Virus record (IMG/VR): IMGVR_UViG_3300027749_000049
Span: 62,001-126,000 of that record
DNA: 64,000 nucleotides
Reading direction: 5' to 3' (one strand)
From: a virus
Shown: piece after piece, positions 21,863 to 31,483 of the stretch
Layout: each line of letters begins with the position of its first letter
Numbering within the stretch: position 1 is the first letter of the stretch
Translations under genes and position numbers: made by a program
Notes under the pieces: model-generated
Told to the model about the DNA's origin: nothing
Database searches by the model: none
The model's input: the letters and a program-made list of their open reading frames with translations, nothing else

Positions 21863-21874
21863 AGCCCAATTGGT

Positions 21875-21883
21875 GTATATTAG
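21875..21883 (+). promoter_or_regulatory. GTATATTAG promoter
   Basis: GTATATTAG upstream of the 21920 gene. Confidence 0.5.
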
Positions 21884-21919
21884 CCTAGATAAATAACTTT
21901 ACAAAAAAAGAATTAGAAA

Positions 21920-22231
21920 ATGAAACAACCAATAATTAAAAGATTTGGGCAATTTGTAAACGAAAACCACATGGGCGATATGAATGATATGGGTCGTGAA
22001 GATGTTGCATATACTTATGAAGTTGGTGTAGCTGTTCAGGAGATTGGTAAACGTGAAACCTCTAAACTAATAGATGAATTTGAAAAAGCCGGTATTGAGA
22101 TATTAGATAGAACTGACGGTTTATATAATGGCGATGAGGACTGGACGTTAAGAGGTACCAAGTCAAATTTAGAAAGGACGCTTCTTTCATGGGGTTTTGA
22201 TTTTAATGAAGATAATCTGGTAAACGACTAG
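21920..22231 (+). CDS. Small protein with capsid-targeting-like N-terminus
   Basis: 103 residues. MKQPIIKRFGQFVNEN is a clear KxFxxFxxE signal. The body (VAVQEIGKRETSKLIDEFEK, GIEILDRTDGLYNGDEDW) has an alternating alpha/beta pattern but no named family. Flanked by a promoter and a terminator. Confidence 0.78.
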   Translation: MKQPIIKRFGQFVNENHMGDMNDMGREDVAYTYEVGVAVQEIGKRETSKLIDEFEKAGIEILDRTDGLYNGDEDWTLRGTKSNLERTLLSWGFDFNEDNLVND

Positions 22232-22264
22232 GACTTTGTAATATTAATTACCAACACATAACTC

Positions 22265-22298
22265 TAAAAGGACCCTTAGCAATATCGGTCTTTTTTTT
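22265..22298 (+). terminator. Rho-independent terminator
   Basis: AAAAGGACC and GGTCTTTT with T-run that runs into a GGTATATTAA element. Confidence 0.75.
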
Positions 22299-22299
22299 G

Positions 22300-22309
22300 G
22301 GTATATTAA
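22300..22309 (+). promoter_or_regulatory. GGTATATTAA promoter fused to terminator
   Basis: The element begins directly after the terminator T-run. Confidence 0.55.
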
Positions 22310-22345
22310 CCTAAATAAATAACCTTACCAAAAAGAATTAAACTA

Positions 22346-23122
22346 ATGAAACACGAAATAATAAAAGGATTTACCAAGTTTATAAACGAAAACTACTCTG
22401 ACGAATCGGCTGACAACTCAATATCACCTAAACAGCACAGTTCAAATTTAGACAGACTACGCCAATTAGGTATAGCGGACGGGATTGCAACTGTATATGC
22501 AGGTAACAGCAATGAAGAAATGCTTAGACTTACATTTAGTACAAGTGATGAGGAAGTTTTAATTAGTCTAGATTCATTAGCAGAGGTAGTTGATATTGAT
22601 GATATGTCTGAAGAAGGTGAGGCTGCAATTAACTCAGCACTATGGAACAGAGCCGAACAACTTGCAAAAAGTCATGGTTGCAGTATATTAATTGATGATG
22701 AGACTGGCTCTGAGCATCATATATACGAAGCAGCAAATGAAAATGCTAATCTAAATCGACTTAGGCAATTAGGTATTGCTGACCATGAATGGCAAGCGAG
22801 TATGGTTATTGATTTTGATTACATATACGATGGTACACCAGATGGAGTTAAAGCACTATTTATGGAGCATGCGCAAAATGCAGGAGCAGTTAAAATTAAT
22901 CTAGAGTCAGTTGACATTGATGATTGGACAGATGAGAATACCCAAACAACTGATGAAGATGGTGAAACTGGGATTAACTATGGGTTTCAAGCATTAATCT
23001 ATTTTACATTTACTACTCCCTTAACTGACTATCACCAAATAAAAGAATCACTTGAAAGTACCTTTCCAAATAATGTGTTTATGTATGTTGACGAGTTATC
23101 TCGACTTGATTCGAATAAATAA
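22346..23122 (+). CDS. Protein with capsid-targeting-like N-terminus and two LGIAD motifs
   Basis: 258 residues. Signal MKHEIIKGFTKFINENY, then LDRLRQLGIAD near residue 33-43 and NLNRLRQLGIAD near residue 133-144, so the body seems to be two modules each introduced by the motif. The second module has a pattern (MVIDFDYIYDGTPDGVKALF) also visible in the 24117 protein (VQLEIDWDQ). Function unknown. Confidence 0.8.
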   Translation: MKHEIIKGFTKFINENYSDESADNSISPKQHSSNLDRLRQLGIADGIATVYAGNSNEEMLRLTFSTSDEEVLISLDSLAEVVDIDDMSEEGEAAINSALWNRAEQLAKSHGCSILIDDETGSEHHIYEAANENANLNRLRQLGIADHEWQASMVIDFDYIYDGTPDGVKALFMEHAQNAGAVKINLESVDIDDWTDENTQTTDEDGETGINYGFQALIYFTFTTPLTDYHQIKESLESTFPNNVFMYVDELSRLDSNK

Positions 23123-23139
23123 AAAAAAAGAATTAGAAA

Positions 23140-24033
23140 ATGAAAAAGATAATTAAAGGATTTACTCAATTTGTAAACGAAAACTTCTATTATGGGGAAA
23201 AAGATAGTGATGCTACTTTATTTGATAGCTATGAAGAAGCTGATAAAATTACAGCGGCTGCATTAGGTTGTAGTCTAGAAGAACTAGACAACTATTTTAT
23301 TGGTTCACCAGTTACAAGAGAAGGCGAACCTAATATGATGGATGATTTTGCTCCAGTGATAGACTTGTTTAATACTGAAATAGATCCTGAAGAACCTCAA
23401 TGGTCAGTTCGTAATACACGTAACAGCGACTGGCGTTTAAAGAAACACGGTCAAATTATTTGGACAGTAAATCAGGCTGGTCCAGGTGGTTATGCTCAAG
23501 CTCATCTATTTAACCATAACGGAATGACAGTTGTAGTAATTGATGGAGATGATGGTCCGTTTGTCTATATTAAACCAAGTGTAAACGAAGGAGATAATCC
23601 AGCACATAATTTCTTGAGAAAAACACATAAACACAAGACTGGTGAAGAGCCTAACCCTAAATATAATGGGGAAGAACTAGAACGTGAGTTTGGTGCTATG
23701 AGCGATACTGATAAAGATCGTTTTGAAAAAGTTGCAGATCGTACTAGAAATTTCCGTAAAGCTGATGTTAGCCGTGCAAAAGAGTCAGTAATTGCCGCAT
23801 TCTACCGTAACAATCCAAACCGACTATTATTGATATTAGACGACGCATACTTTACTCGTGGAAGCGAGGTCGCAACTGATATTGTTGACAAGTTTGTGAA
23901 TGACCCGAGTATGACACTAACTCAACTAGCACAAGAGGTTTCATCTAGTGATACTCATCGCGAGACTAGTCCAGAATCGGTGATTCGCCTATTGACTATG
24001 TACGCTAACAATCCTAGGATTGGAATATCTTAA
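23140..24033 (+). CDS. Protein with capsid-targeting-like N-terminus
   Basis: 297 residues. Signal MKKIIKGFTQFVNENFYYG. The middle (QIIWTVNQAGPGGYAQAHLF, MTVVVIDGDDGPFVYIKPS) is beta-rich; the C-terminal part is helical (NNPNRLLLILDDAYFTRGSE). No family recognised. Followed by a terminator. Confidence 0.78.
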   Translation: MKKIIKGFTQFVNENFYYGEKDSDATLFDSYEEADKITAAALGCSLEELDNYFIGSPVTREGEPNMMDDFAPVIDLFNTEIDPEEPQWSVRNTRNSDWRLKKHGQIIWTVNQAGPGGYAQAHLFNHNGMTVVVIDGDDGPFVYIKPSVNEGDNPAHNFLRKTHKHKTGEEPNPKYNGEELEREFGAMSDTDKDRFEKVADRTRNFRKADVSRAKESVIAAFYRNNPNRLLLILDDAYFTRGSEVATDIVDKFVNDPSMTLTQLAQEVSSSDTHRETSPESVIRLLTMYANNPRIGIS

Positions 24034-24053
24034 ACACTAGTTTAAAATTTCTT

Positions 24054-24087
24054 AAAAAAGGACCCATAGCAATATTGGTCCTTTTTT
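24054..24087 (+). terminator. Rho-independent terminator
   Basis: AAAAAAGGACC and GGTCCTTTTTT; almost the same sequence as the 22265 terminator. Confidence 0.88.
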
Positions 24088-24089
24088 GG

Positions 24090-24099
24090 GGTATAATAA
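24090..24099 (+). promoter_or_regulatory. GGTATAATAA promoter fused to terminator
   Basis: Starts 2 bases after the T-run and 18 bases before the 24117 start codon. Confidence 0.55.
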
Positions 24100-24116
24100 C
24101 CAAGATAAATAACTTC

Positions 24117-24572
24117 ATGAAATACCTTAAACTGTTTGAAAACCAATCTTCTCCAAATACAGCCAAGAATTTAGCTAGGCTAAGGCAATTAGGTATTGCT
24201 AAATACGCAGCTACTTGGGAAGTTCAACTTGAAATAGACTGGGATCAAGCTGCTCAAAGTGAACCTCAAGAAGTCAAGGACTATTTTATAGAAATCTTTG
24301 TGGATCAAGCTGAGCAATACGAATATCGTATTAACGTAGATTTAATTGATGTAGATACATGGAAGCACTCAAACTATTGGAGAGGTATTAATCCAAACTA
24401 TAATAGACGAGATTTTGTTACCTTTACTCTTGAGAGCCCAACTGCCGATCAGGAAGAGGTAGAACAATGGATTGACGATCATTTATTAGGTAGACTATTT
24501 AGTTCTCTTGAGTCTATTGAAAAAATTGAATATAACGAAGAAGCCGAAGAAGCCTCTGACCAAATTATATAA
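24117..24572 (+). CDS. Protein with capsid-targeting-like N-terminus
   Basis: 151 residues from the ATG at 24117, just after the promoter; a longer in-frame start would lie inside the terminator. MKYLKLFEN is a short form of the signal, followed by NLARLRQLGIAK. The body resembles module two of the 22346 protein (DWDQAAQSEPQEVKDYFIE). Confidence 0.78.
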   Translation: MKYLKLFENQSSPNTAKNLARLRQLGIAKYAATWEVQLEIDWDQAAQSEPQEVKDYFIEIFVDQAEQYEYRINVDLIDVDTWKHSNYWRGINPNYNRRDFVTFTLESPTADQEEVEQWIDDHLLGRLFSSLESIEKIEYNEEAEEASDQII

Positions 24573-24584
24573 TTAAATTATTTT

Positions 24585-26693
24585 ATGAAATTCCTTAAAC
24601 CTTTTAATCAATTAGACGAAATTCGGAAGTCCGACTTAAATCCAAACCTGAAAAGGCTAATTGATTTAGGTATTGCGGAGGAAGAGTTGGATTGGAAGGT
24701 AGACTACGATGAGGATACTAAGAGCATGGAAAGCAGTGATAAGCAAAGAATATTAAAGTATAGATCCCCAACCGGCGCTCACATTACTAAAATTGAGGGT
24801 AATATTGAAGCATTTCAAACCCAATTAGACATTTACTTTAGCAATGAAGATAAAATTCAAATGCATACTAAATTCTCACAACACCCTGGAGACAAGGGTC
24901 GAGCCACTTTTCAAGTTAAGCATAATAGTAAATGGCACTCAGTATTTAACCCAATAGTTAGTTCTGATAAAGCTGAACAATGGTTAGAGAAAGTAGAAGA
25001 CTCAGGCTCAAGCGTTCAGCCAATATTCTATTATTACGAAGAGTTTTTAAAAGCCTTACCTAATTACCAAAGTTATTGGACAATGGAAAATGAAGGTTTA
25101 GATTTAGACGAAATTCGGCAGTCTGCCTTAAATCCAAACCTGAAAAGACTAATTGATTTGGGTATTGCAAAGGAAGAGTTAGATTGGGACGTTAAGTATG
25201 ACGAGGACATGCGTGCTTATGAAAATACTGATAGACAAGCTACGTATGATTATGAATCCCCAACCGGTGATCAGGTTATTAGTGTTGAAGGCACAGTCAC
25301 CAAATTTGAAACTAAATTAAGCTTTAAGCTCAGTGATTCAACAATATATGCACATGTTAACTTCCCAAAATCAGCTAAGAGTAAAAGTCGAGTCATTTTA
25401 ACTATGGCGTATTCTGACAGCCAATCCAATCTACCTGTTTGGTTAACCGTATTTGGAGGTGGGCTCCGATCTAGCGAGCCTACTGGCAATGCCAAAGAAT
25501 GGTTAGGCTTAGTTAAGCAACACAATTCAGCGGTATGGCCTATCTTCTATTATTGCAATGAGTTTTTAAAAACCTTAAATGAAGGTTTAAATATTACAAC
25601 CAATGAAATGATGAAGCCTGACTATACTCGACTACAGTTATTCATTAGAGCTTTACGTGATTTACCAATTGACTCAAATATAATACTTAAAATACGCCAA
25701 CTAATTAATAATCTGATAATTGATCCTTATCATAATAGGATTTCTATTTTAGCTGAAGTAGACTACGGCTTTTCAGATATTCCAGGTATCAGTGAATTGG
25801 TTGCAAAGTTTAGTAGACCGCTCACTGAAGCCCTTGAGATACAACCTCATCAAGACGCTGAGATAACCCAAATGGGCATAACTCTTGCAAATTTTAAAAG
25901 GCTAGTTGAAATTGGAGTTATTGAGGATGAGGTATATCGTCGTCAATTTAAGAACCTGGCGGTTTCATTTAATAAATTAATTAAAGGTTTACAACTTAAC
26001 GTGAGAGACCAAACTGATCTTGACCTATTAATGTCGCTTAGACAAAAGGCTGGTCAAGATTCATTGCTTGGATTGGAAACTGCTGGCACTAAGGCTCTAT
26101 TAGCAAAAGGTTTACATCTGGTTTCAAGTCCAACTCAATTGACCAATGGCTCTTTAATATTTTCGCTTGACTCAGATTATAAACGTCGTAATGGATGGGG
26201 TATTGGGTTCTTTCCTGGTCCAAAGGTTATTAGGCGTATGACCCCAAAGCAAATCAATATTGGAGTTTGGTCAAGAAGCTATGGGTCAATGGATATTGGA
26301 ATAAAACATTTTAAGGATACCCCTACTGATGTTGACTTCTATAATAAGGCAATGTTATGGGCTGCTGATAACATTGATTTTGAACATGCAGCTTTGTATC
26401 CCGAAGAGAACCAATGGAAATATTATAAAAAGAAAAAGGACTCACCAGCTAAACGGTCTGAATCAGACGAATTACGTGTACAAGCAACCGCAATGGATTC
26501 AAGGACTAGGATCAAACCATATCAAACATGGGAAGGCCGGCTTGAAGCACTTAACGTTCATCTTGAAGCCTCGAAATTAAGACTTAAAGCCTCTCAACTT
26601 GACAATGATGAAGCTGCAGTAATCAGTGCAAAAGAGCAAATTGCCCATATTGAACTTGATATAGCTAACTTACAAAACAAATTAACCAATTAA
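24585..26693 (+). CDS. Large capsid-targeted-like protein with internal duplication
   Basis: 702 residues. MKFLKPFNQLDEIRKS starts a unit ending NLKRLIDLGIAEEELDW (about 21-37); the unit recurs at about residues 170-200 with DEIRQSALNPNLKRLIDLGI, and a third copy (FKRLVEIGVIED) lies near residue 440. Each of the first two is followed by a similar beta-rich domain (SPTGAHITKIEGNIEAF and SPTGDQVISVEGTVTKF). The C-terminus is a coiled coil (LRLKASQLDNDEAAVISAKE). Function unknown; the repeats suggest a multi-unit structural or internal protein. Confidence 0.8.
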   Translation: MKFLKPFNQLDEIRKSDLNPNLKRLIDLGIAEEELDWKVDYDEDTKSMESSDKQRILKYRSPTGAHITKIEGNIEAFQTQLDIYFSNEDKIQMHTKFSQHPGDKGRATFQVKHNSKWHSVFNPIVSSDKAEQWLEKVEDSGSSVQPIFYYYEEFLKALPNYQSYWTMENEGLDLDEIRQSALNPNLKRLIDLGIAKEELDWDVKYDEDMRAYENTDRQATYDYESPTGDQVISVEGTVTKFETKLSFKLSDSTIYAHVNFPKSAKSKSRVILTMAYSDSQSNLPVWLTVFGGGLRSSEPTGNAKEWLGLVKQHNSAVWPIFYYCNEFLKTLNEGLNITTNEMMKPDYTRLQLFIRALRDLPIDSNIILKIRQLINNLIIDPYHNRISILAEVDYGFSDIPGISELVAKFSRPLTEALEIQPHQDAEITQMGITLANFKRLVEIGVIEDEVYRRQFKNLAVSFNKLIKGLQLNVRDQTDLDLLMSLRQKAGQDSLLGLETAGTKALLAKGLHLVSSPTQLTNGSLIFSLDSDYKRRNGWGIGFFPGPKVIRRMTPKQINIGVWSRSYGSMDIGIKHFKDTPTDVDFYNKAMLWAADNIDFEHAALYPEENQWKYYKKKKDSPAKRSESDELRVQATAMDSRTRIKPYQTWEGRLEALNVHLEASKLRLKASQLDNDEAAVISAKEQIAHIELDIANLQNKLTN

Positions 26694-26710
26694 AATATAC
26701 AATATAAAAT

Positions 26711-28432
26711 ATGAGAATAGTTGAATCATTTAGCAATTGGATAACTTCATACGAGATTAATGAAAATATCTCTGCTGCTAAAATCTTTATGCAAAAAAGA
26801 TATGCAAAAAGATTACGTAAAGAACCTAATGCGTTAACCCCTGAAGAATTAGTAAAAGCAGTAGAAGATCCAATTTATAAAGAGGTAATCGATATGGTTC
26901 AAGGCTATCCAGGTTATGCAATGTCATTTATTAAATTCCATTTTGATCATGGTGCAACTCTTGAGCAATTAGCTGAGTTGTTAAAGGTAATTCAAACCGA
27001 AAAATATATTATCCAACAACTACCAAAAACAATTGATCAATATTCAAATGCTGAACCGCTTGGTAATATTAAAGGTTTTGAACAGCTAATGGATGCAATT
27101 AGAACAGTTAAAAGATCAAAGGAGGCTAAATGGCTAGTTGATCGTCTACCTAAACGACTTAGGGATGGAGCTCGATCACTAGATATTGATGCTAAAAATA
27201 CCTTGGTTAATGCTGCAATTAAATTAACTGAATTAGATACTGAAAATCCAGTTGAACAAGGCAAATTATCAATTAGCGCTAGGCTGCTTACCAAAATTAA
27301 ACAGTTTGATACTGAAGGTTGGCAAATTGAAGAGGTGCTTGACTATATTGTAAAATACATTAAAGGATTCTCTAATCTAGACCTAAGCACTAAGATAAAG
27401 GCAATTGAGGCGTTAGACCCAGAGGCTGGAGTTTTATATTCTGACGATCAATATTTGGTAATGAGTATGCGAACTGAAAAAGCTCAAAAGGATCTATGTT
27501 CCATTGCCAACTGGTGTATTAATAGAGGACAGTTTAATAGCTATGCAAGTAAAGGTCTTCAAGTTAATATCTTTAATTTTGGACTTGACCCAACTGATAA
27601 ATTATTTTTAACCGGTACCACCATATCCTTTGGCGGTAAAGTAACTGATTCTCATGATATTAATGATAGATCCATTAAAGGTTCTGATAATCCAGTATAC
27701 CACTTTACTCAATTAGGTTACCCAAGCAACTTAGTAAAAACAGTAGTTCGTCAATTATCTACTGAGTTTATGGTTAAAAGGGTAGTCGCTAATCTTAACC
27801 TAGATAAACTTAAACCAGCTGAGGTATTATTTAATATTATTAAATCAAGTTACTTGATTGACCCAACCGCAAATACCGATTCATTAGACACTGTGTTATA
27901 CATAGTTGAGACTCGAATTAAATCGTCAATGTCAGAAGAAGAAATTATTAATTTATATTCTAAAAATGGAATACTTTCATTATTTTCTGCAAAGCTATTT
28001 AAAATGTTACTGCCGAATCCGGCTGAAATTAGTACTAAGAAAATACTAGATAATACAATTGGATTATTTGCTGAACTTAATAGTATTCATCAAACTGATC
28101 TGGCTGTACTTCAACAAGCTCCACACTTAACTTATATGTTATCTCAAGAGAAAGCAATTCTTAATGAACTTGGACTTACTCAACAAGATGTTGAAGAAGT
28201 AATGGAATCAATTGATCATGCGAGATTCCGTAAATTAATTATGGAATTTATAGCGGCGGAACCTATGACCAAGCCTGTTACTAAACCGGCTAGACCAACA
28301 ACTAAACCTGCTACACCAAGCAGACCAAGTCCAATTCCAAACAAACAACCGTTTAAACAACCTGAACCGGCAAAGGCGGAAGCTGATGATGTTATAAAAA
28401 GATATACACTATTAACCAATGAAAAGTTTTAA
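26711..28432 (+). CDS. Capsid-targeted-like protein with WCI-type domain
   Basis: 573 residues. N-terminus MRIVESFSNWITSYEINE is a looser version of the signal. Residues about 240-310 (LYSDDQYLVMSMRTEKAQKD then LCSIANWCINRGQFNSY) match a family found in large phages where an NWC-(I/T) motif sits in a compact alpha/beta domain of unknown function. The C-terminus is a Pro/Lys-rich linker (about 525-560). Overlaps the next gene by 14 bases. Confidence 0.75.
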   Translation: MRIVESFSNWITSYEINENISAAKIFMQKRYAKRLRKEPNALTPEELVKAVEDPIYKEVIDMVQGYPGYAMSFIKFHFDHGATLEQLAELLKVIQTEKYIIQQLPKTIDQYSNAEPLGNIKGFEQLMDAIRTVKRSKEAKWLVDRLPKRLRDGARSLDIDAKNTLVNAAIKLTELDTENPVEQGKLSISARLLTKIKQFDTEGWQIEEVLDYIVKYIKGFSNLDLSTKIKAIEALDPEAGVLYSDDQYLVMSMRTEKAQKDLCSIANWCINRGQFNSYASKGLQVNIFNFGLDPTDKLFLTGTTISFGGKVTDSHDINDRSIKGSDNPVYHFTQLGYPSNLVKTVVRQLSTEFMVKRVVANLNLDKLKPAEVLFNIIKSSYLIDPTANTDSLDTVLYIVETRIKSSMSEEEIINLYSKNGILSLFSAKLFKMLLPNPAEISTKKILDNTIGLFAELNSIHQTDLAVLQQAPHLTYMLSQEKAILNELGLTQQDVEEVMESIDHARFRKLIMEFIAAEPMTKPVTKPARPTTKPATPSRPSPIPNKQPFKQPEPAKAEADDVIKRYTLLTNEKF

Positions 28433-29810
28433 ACAATTCCTAAATGAAGCAGATATTAAAGGCAATCCTGCAGTATCTCCAGAATATTTAGCATCTTTAA
28501 ATAAAAGAGCTGAGCAAAGTGCTCGTGAAATTGAGTCTAAATACGGTCGCGATATGGGCTCGTTAATGAGAGCGGTTCATGAAGTTCAGCGTATGCAAAG
28601 AGGCAAAGAGAAACAGCTTGAGACTTTAACAAAAGAAGTTATCTTAGACCAGTATGCTACAATTCTTGGAGAAACCGAATTAGACATTCGAATTCCAGTT
28701 GATCAGCGTGAAATGAAACAGAAAATGGATCAAGAAGATCCAGAAGAACCTGAGCAACCAACCTTTAAGGAAATAGAAGACGAGGATACTAAAACAGCAA
28801 TTCACAAACGTAAGATCTTAAACATGATTGCACAAGGCGAAGCTATTAATTCAAAGAAGATGTTAATGGGCGATACTAACGTTGCTGGTTTAACTCAACT
28901 GTTTGGAGAAGAGCTTGCTAAAAAGATGGTTGAGCTTTTAGTTATGATCACCGATATTTGTAATGCGCGCGATTGGCGAATTCCAGAACAGGTTGCGGCT
29001 GCTATGATTGAACAAGGAAGCTCACTTAGTGGAATTTCTAAAATTGAATGGAAGCCTAAAAAGAAAAAGGAAAAAAAAGAAGAAGAATCCGAAGAAGAAC
29101 AGGAAGAGACCGAAGAAGATTTTTCAACTACGCCAAAATTAACTATTTTAGGTTTAGATCAGGCAATGTTATTCCATGAAGCGATTAAAGCAATATACGG
29201 TTTAATTAATCAAGGCGGGCTTGCCCATCTTGACGATGAGACTATTGCCAAAGTTTTTATGAATGCTGATACTCCAGAAGACGAAGCTCAAGACTTAAAA
29301 CGTGCTAAATTAACAGCCGCTGATCTTAGAGATTTTATTCAATCTTTTGCAGAGGTTGATGAGATTGAAAATGGTCGTGAATACGTTTGGGGTAAAATGA
29401 TTGATGCAAGTATTATACCAGATAAGGAATTCTTGGAGTTAATGAATTTGATTTTTACTGCAGCCCCAGAATACAGAACACTCGGAGAACGTGAACCTCA
29501 ATATACCGAAGACGAACTAGCTAAAGCAGCAGAGGCAATGCCTAAAGCTCAAGCAAAAGTTCGTAAACTTATTCAACTAATTAAGAAAGAGCTTAAGGAT
29601 TGGGAAGATTCGTTAGAGACTCCAGGCTATGAAGATAATTATGGAGAAGAAACTGATCAAGAGTTTAAAATGCCATCTCAACAATCTGACATATCTAGTC
29701 AAGAGCCAAATAAAAAGTTAAGCCCAAAAGAAATTCAAGATCTTATTGATCAAGCGCTAGATCGTAGAGATTTTGCTGAGGTTAAAAGATTATCTGATTT
29801 ACTTCGATAA
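28419..29810 (+). CDS. Capsid-targeted-like protein with acidic linker
   Basis: 463 residues. MKSFKQFLNEADIKG is a very clear signal with the T4-like end F-L-N-E-A. Long helices follow (REIESKYGRDMGSLMRAVHE), then a charged linker of alternating Lys and Glu runs (about 208-235), then more helices. The composition is like a scaffold or core protein. Followed by a terminator; last gene of the 24.1-29.8 kb operon. Confidence 0.8.
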   Translation: MKSFKQFLNEADIKGNPAVSPEYLASLNKRAEQSAREIESKYGRDMGSLMRAVHEVQRMQRGKEKQLETLTKEVILDQYATILGETELDIRIPVDQREMKQKMDQEDPEEPEQPTFKEIEDEDTKTAIHKRKILNMIAQGEAINSKKMLMGDTNVAGLTQLFGEELAKKMVELLVMITDICNARDWRIPEQVAAAMIEQGSSLSGISKIEWKPKKKKEKKEEESEEEQEETEEDFSTTPKLTILGLDQAMLFHEAIKAIYGLINQGGLAHLDDETIAKVFMNADTPEDEAQDLKRAKLTAADLRDFIQSFAEVDEIENGREYVWGKMIDASIIPDKEFLELMNLIFTAAPEYRTLGEREPQYTEDELAKAAEAMPKAQAKVRKLIQLIKKELKDWEDSLETPGYEDNYGEETDQEFKMPSQQSDISSQEPNKKLSPKEIQDLIDQALDRRDFAEVKRLSDLLR

Positions 29811-29831
29811 CTAAATTTAATTTTATATTCT

Positions 29832-29858
29832 AAAGGCTGGTAACTCCAGCCTTTTTTT
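29832..29858 (+). terminator. Rho-independent terminator
   Basis: AAAGGCTGG and CCAGCCTTT around TAACT, then T-run. Confidence 0.9.
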
Positions 29859-29889
29859 ATGTGATGATAGTACAATAGATTAAAAAGAC

Positions 29890-30108
29890 ATGGAAGCAGA
29901 AACTAAACTTACTAAAACTCAAATTGCAATTAGTCAAGCCCGTTTAATAATGGAAAGTTTTGATGCAAGTGGAGCGCTGACCATTGGTTATGACCAGCCT
30001 ACTTATGTCTTAACCTCTGATCAGATGTCAACCATTGCTGGAGCTCTGTATTTAGCAGATTGCGAAATTCAAGACATATTAGACAGACTATCAGTATTAG
30101 AGGATTAA
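29890..30108 (+). CDS. Unknown small protein
   Basis: 72 residues, helical with an acidic end (ADCEIQDILDRLSVLED). No family recognised. Placed 9 bp before smpB and probably cotranscribed. Confidence 0.6.
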   Translation: MEAETKLTKTQIAISQARLIMESFDASGALTIGYDQPTYVLTSDQMSTIAGALYLADCEIQDILDRLSVLED

Positions 30109-30117
30109 TAAACAGAT

Positions 30118-30540
30118 ATGATTGCTGAAAACCGAAAGGCCAAATACGAATATGAATTTATTGAGAGGTGGACTGCTGGTATTTCGCTAGTCGGGTCAGA
30201 GGTCAAGTCGATTAAAGCCGGACATATTGATTTTACTGGATCTTGGTGCGAATTACGAAATGGAGAATGCTGGATTAGGGAACTGTATATTAAAGAATCA
30301 GCTACGGCTTTTAGCCACCAGGATAAACGAGAGAGGCGCTTACTCTTAACTAAAAAGGAACTAAAGAAGCTTGATAAGCTGATGGACAAGGGCCTCACGA
30401 TCGTTCCAGTATCAATTCAGGTTAATCCAAAAGGTTTAATTAAAGTATCTATTGCCCTAGCCAAAGGTAAAAAACTTTGGGACAAGCGCCAAGTTATAAA
30501 AAATAGAGATGCTGACCGAGCTTTATTAGTTTCAGGTTAA
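30118..30540 (+). CDS. smpB: SsrA-binding protein SmpB
   Basis: 140 residues over the full SmpB fold: ENRKAKYEYEFIERWTAGIS (oligonucleotide-binding barrel start), LVGSEVKSIKAGHIDF, the conserved R-x-LLLTKKELKKL segment, KGLTIVPVSI, and the C-terminal AKGKKLWDKRQVIK tail that enters the ribosomal mRNA channel in host SmpB. SmpB binds the tRNA-like part of tmRNA and takes the place of the anticodon arm in trans-translation. A phage-borne copy is unusual. No tmRNA gene was found in this window. Somewhat shorter than host SmpB (about 150-160). Confidence 0.92.
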   Translation: MIAENRKAKYEYEFIERWTAGISLVGSEVKSIKAGHIDFTGSWCELRNGECWIRELYIKESATAFSHQDKRERRLLLTKKELKKLDKLMDKGLTIVPVSIQVNPKGLIKVSIALAKGKKLWDKRQVIKNRDADRALLVSG

Positions 30541-30568
30541 ATAAATAAACCTTGAAATAATAACAATT

Positions 30569-31417
30569 ATGAAATATATTAAACTATTTGAATCATTTAT
30601 TGCAGAAGTTGCGGGTTATCCATCTGCGTTTGCTGCAACCTCAGCAGTTAAAGGTTGGACTGATCAGGGTGGTGGTACTTGGATGGTTAATTGCACGTTA
30701 GGTAGAATTTATGTTGCAACAGTTGAAACCCAAAATACTAGTAATGTTTCAGTATTTCTACCAGCAAATGATCCGGCAATTATAAAACAACTTAAAACCG
30801 CCGTGCCGCTCCTTAATGTAAATGAACCTCCAGCCGGCAAACCAAAGACTATTACACTTGGTGGTACTACCTGGAATTATGAAAAGATGCTTACGTGTGA
30901 GCTAACTGATGTAAAGACAGGCGATCCAATTCTATTATCAATTGCCAATGTATTAAATAAAGTGCAAACAGCAGATAACGATCAATCAACTACTAATAAT
31001 CAACCCGTTTCTAATTATACTGGTCTTAAAGTTTCAACAACTGCCGATCCTAAAGTTAAAGAACTACAAACTGCAATTATTAATAGTGGAAATGCTGCTG
31101 CCGCTCTAGCACTCACTAACGCGGGAGGAGCTACTGGAATTTATGGTCCTGAAACATCAGCTGCAATTGTAATTTTAATAGGTGCTCCACCTACCACATC
31201 TATTAACGAAATTACAGCAGAGATTAACGCAAAGATTGCACCTAAGCTATCAGCTGGTAAAAAATATGCAGATGATTTCTTTGGTACAGTAGTTGATCCA
31301 AATGATCCATCCAAAAAAATTAAAATAGCAGATGTGATTCGGCAGCAAAGGGATGCTGATAAAGAGGCTGCCAATAACTCAGCCGCAGTTACTACTACCA
31401 CAACTAAAAAACCATAA
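30569..31417 (+). CDS. Capsid-targeted-like protein with peptidoglycan-binding-like region
   Basis: 282 residues. MKYIKLFESFIAEVAGYP is a clear signal (F-I-A-E, as in T4 internal proteins). The region about 150-220 (DPKVKELQTAIINSGN, GIYGPETSAAIVILIG) resembles a peptidoglycan-binding helix bundle, where G-x-(Y/F)-G-P-x-T is typical. Ends in a Thr/Lys-rich tail. Confidence 0.75.
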   Translation: MKYIKLFESFIAEVAGYPSAFAATSAVKGWTDQGGGTWMVNCTLGRIYVATVETQNTSNVSVFLPANDPAIIKQLKTAVPLLNVNEPPAGKPKTITLGGTTWNYEKMLTCELTDVKTGDPILLSIANVLNKVQTADNDQSTTNNQPVSNYTGLKVSTTADPKVKELQTAIINSGNAAAALALTNAGGATGIYGPETSAAIVILIGAPPTTSINEITAEINAKIAPKLSAGKKYADDFFGTVVDPNDPSKKIKIADVIRQQRDADKEAANNSAAVTTTTTKKP

Positions 31418-31483
31418 GTATTTTAATTAAATTAGCCAAATCTATTAATTAATTGGTATTATTTAATTTTAATAAACATATTT

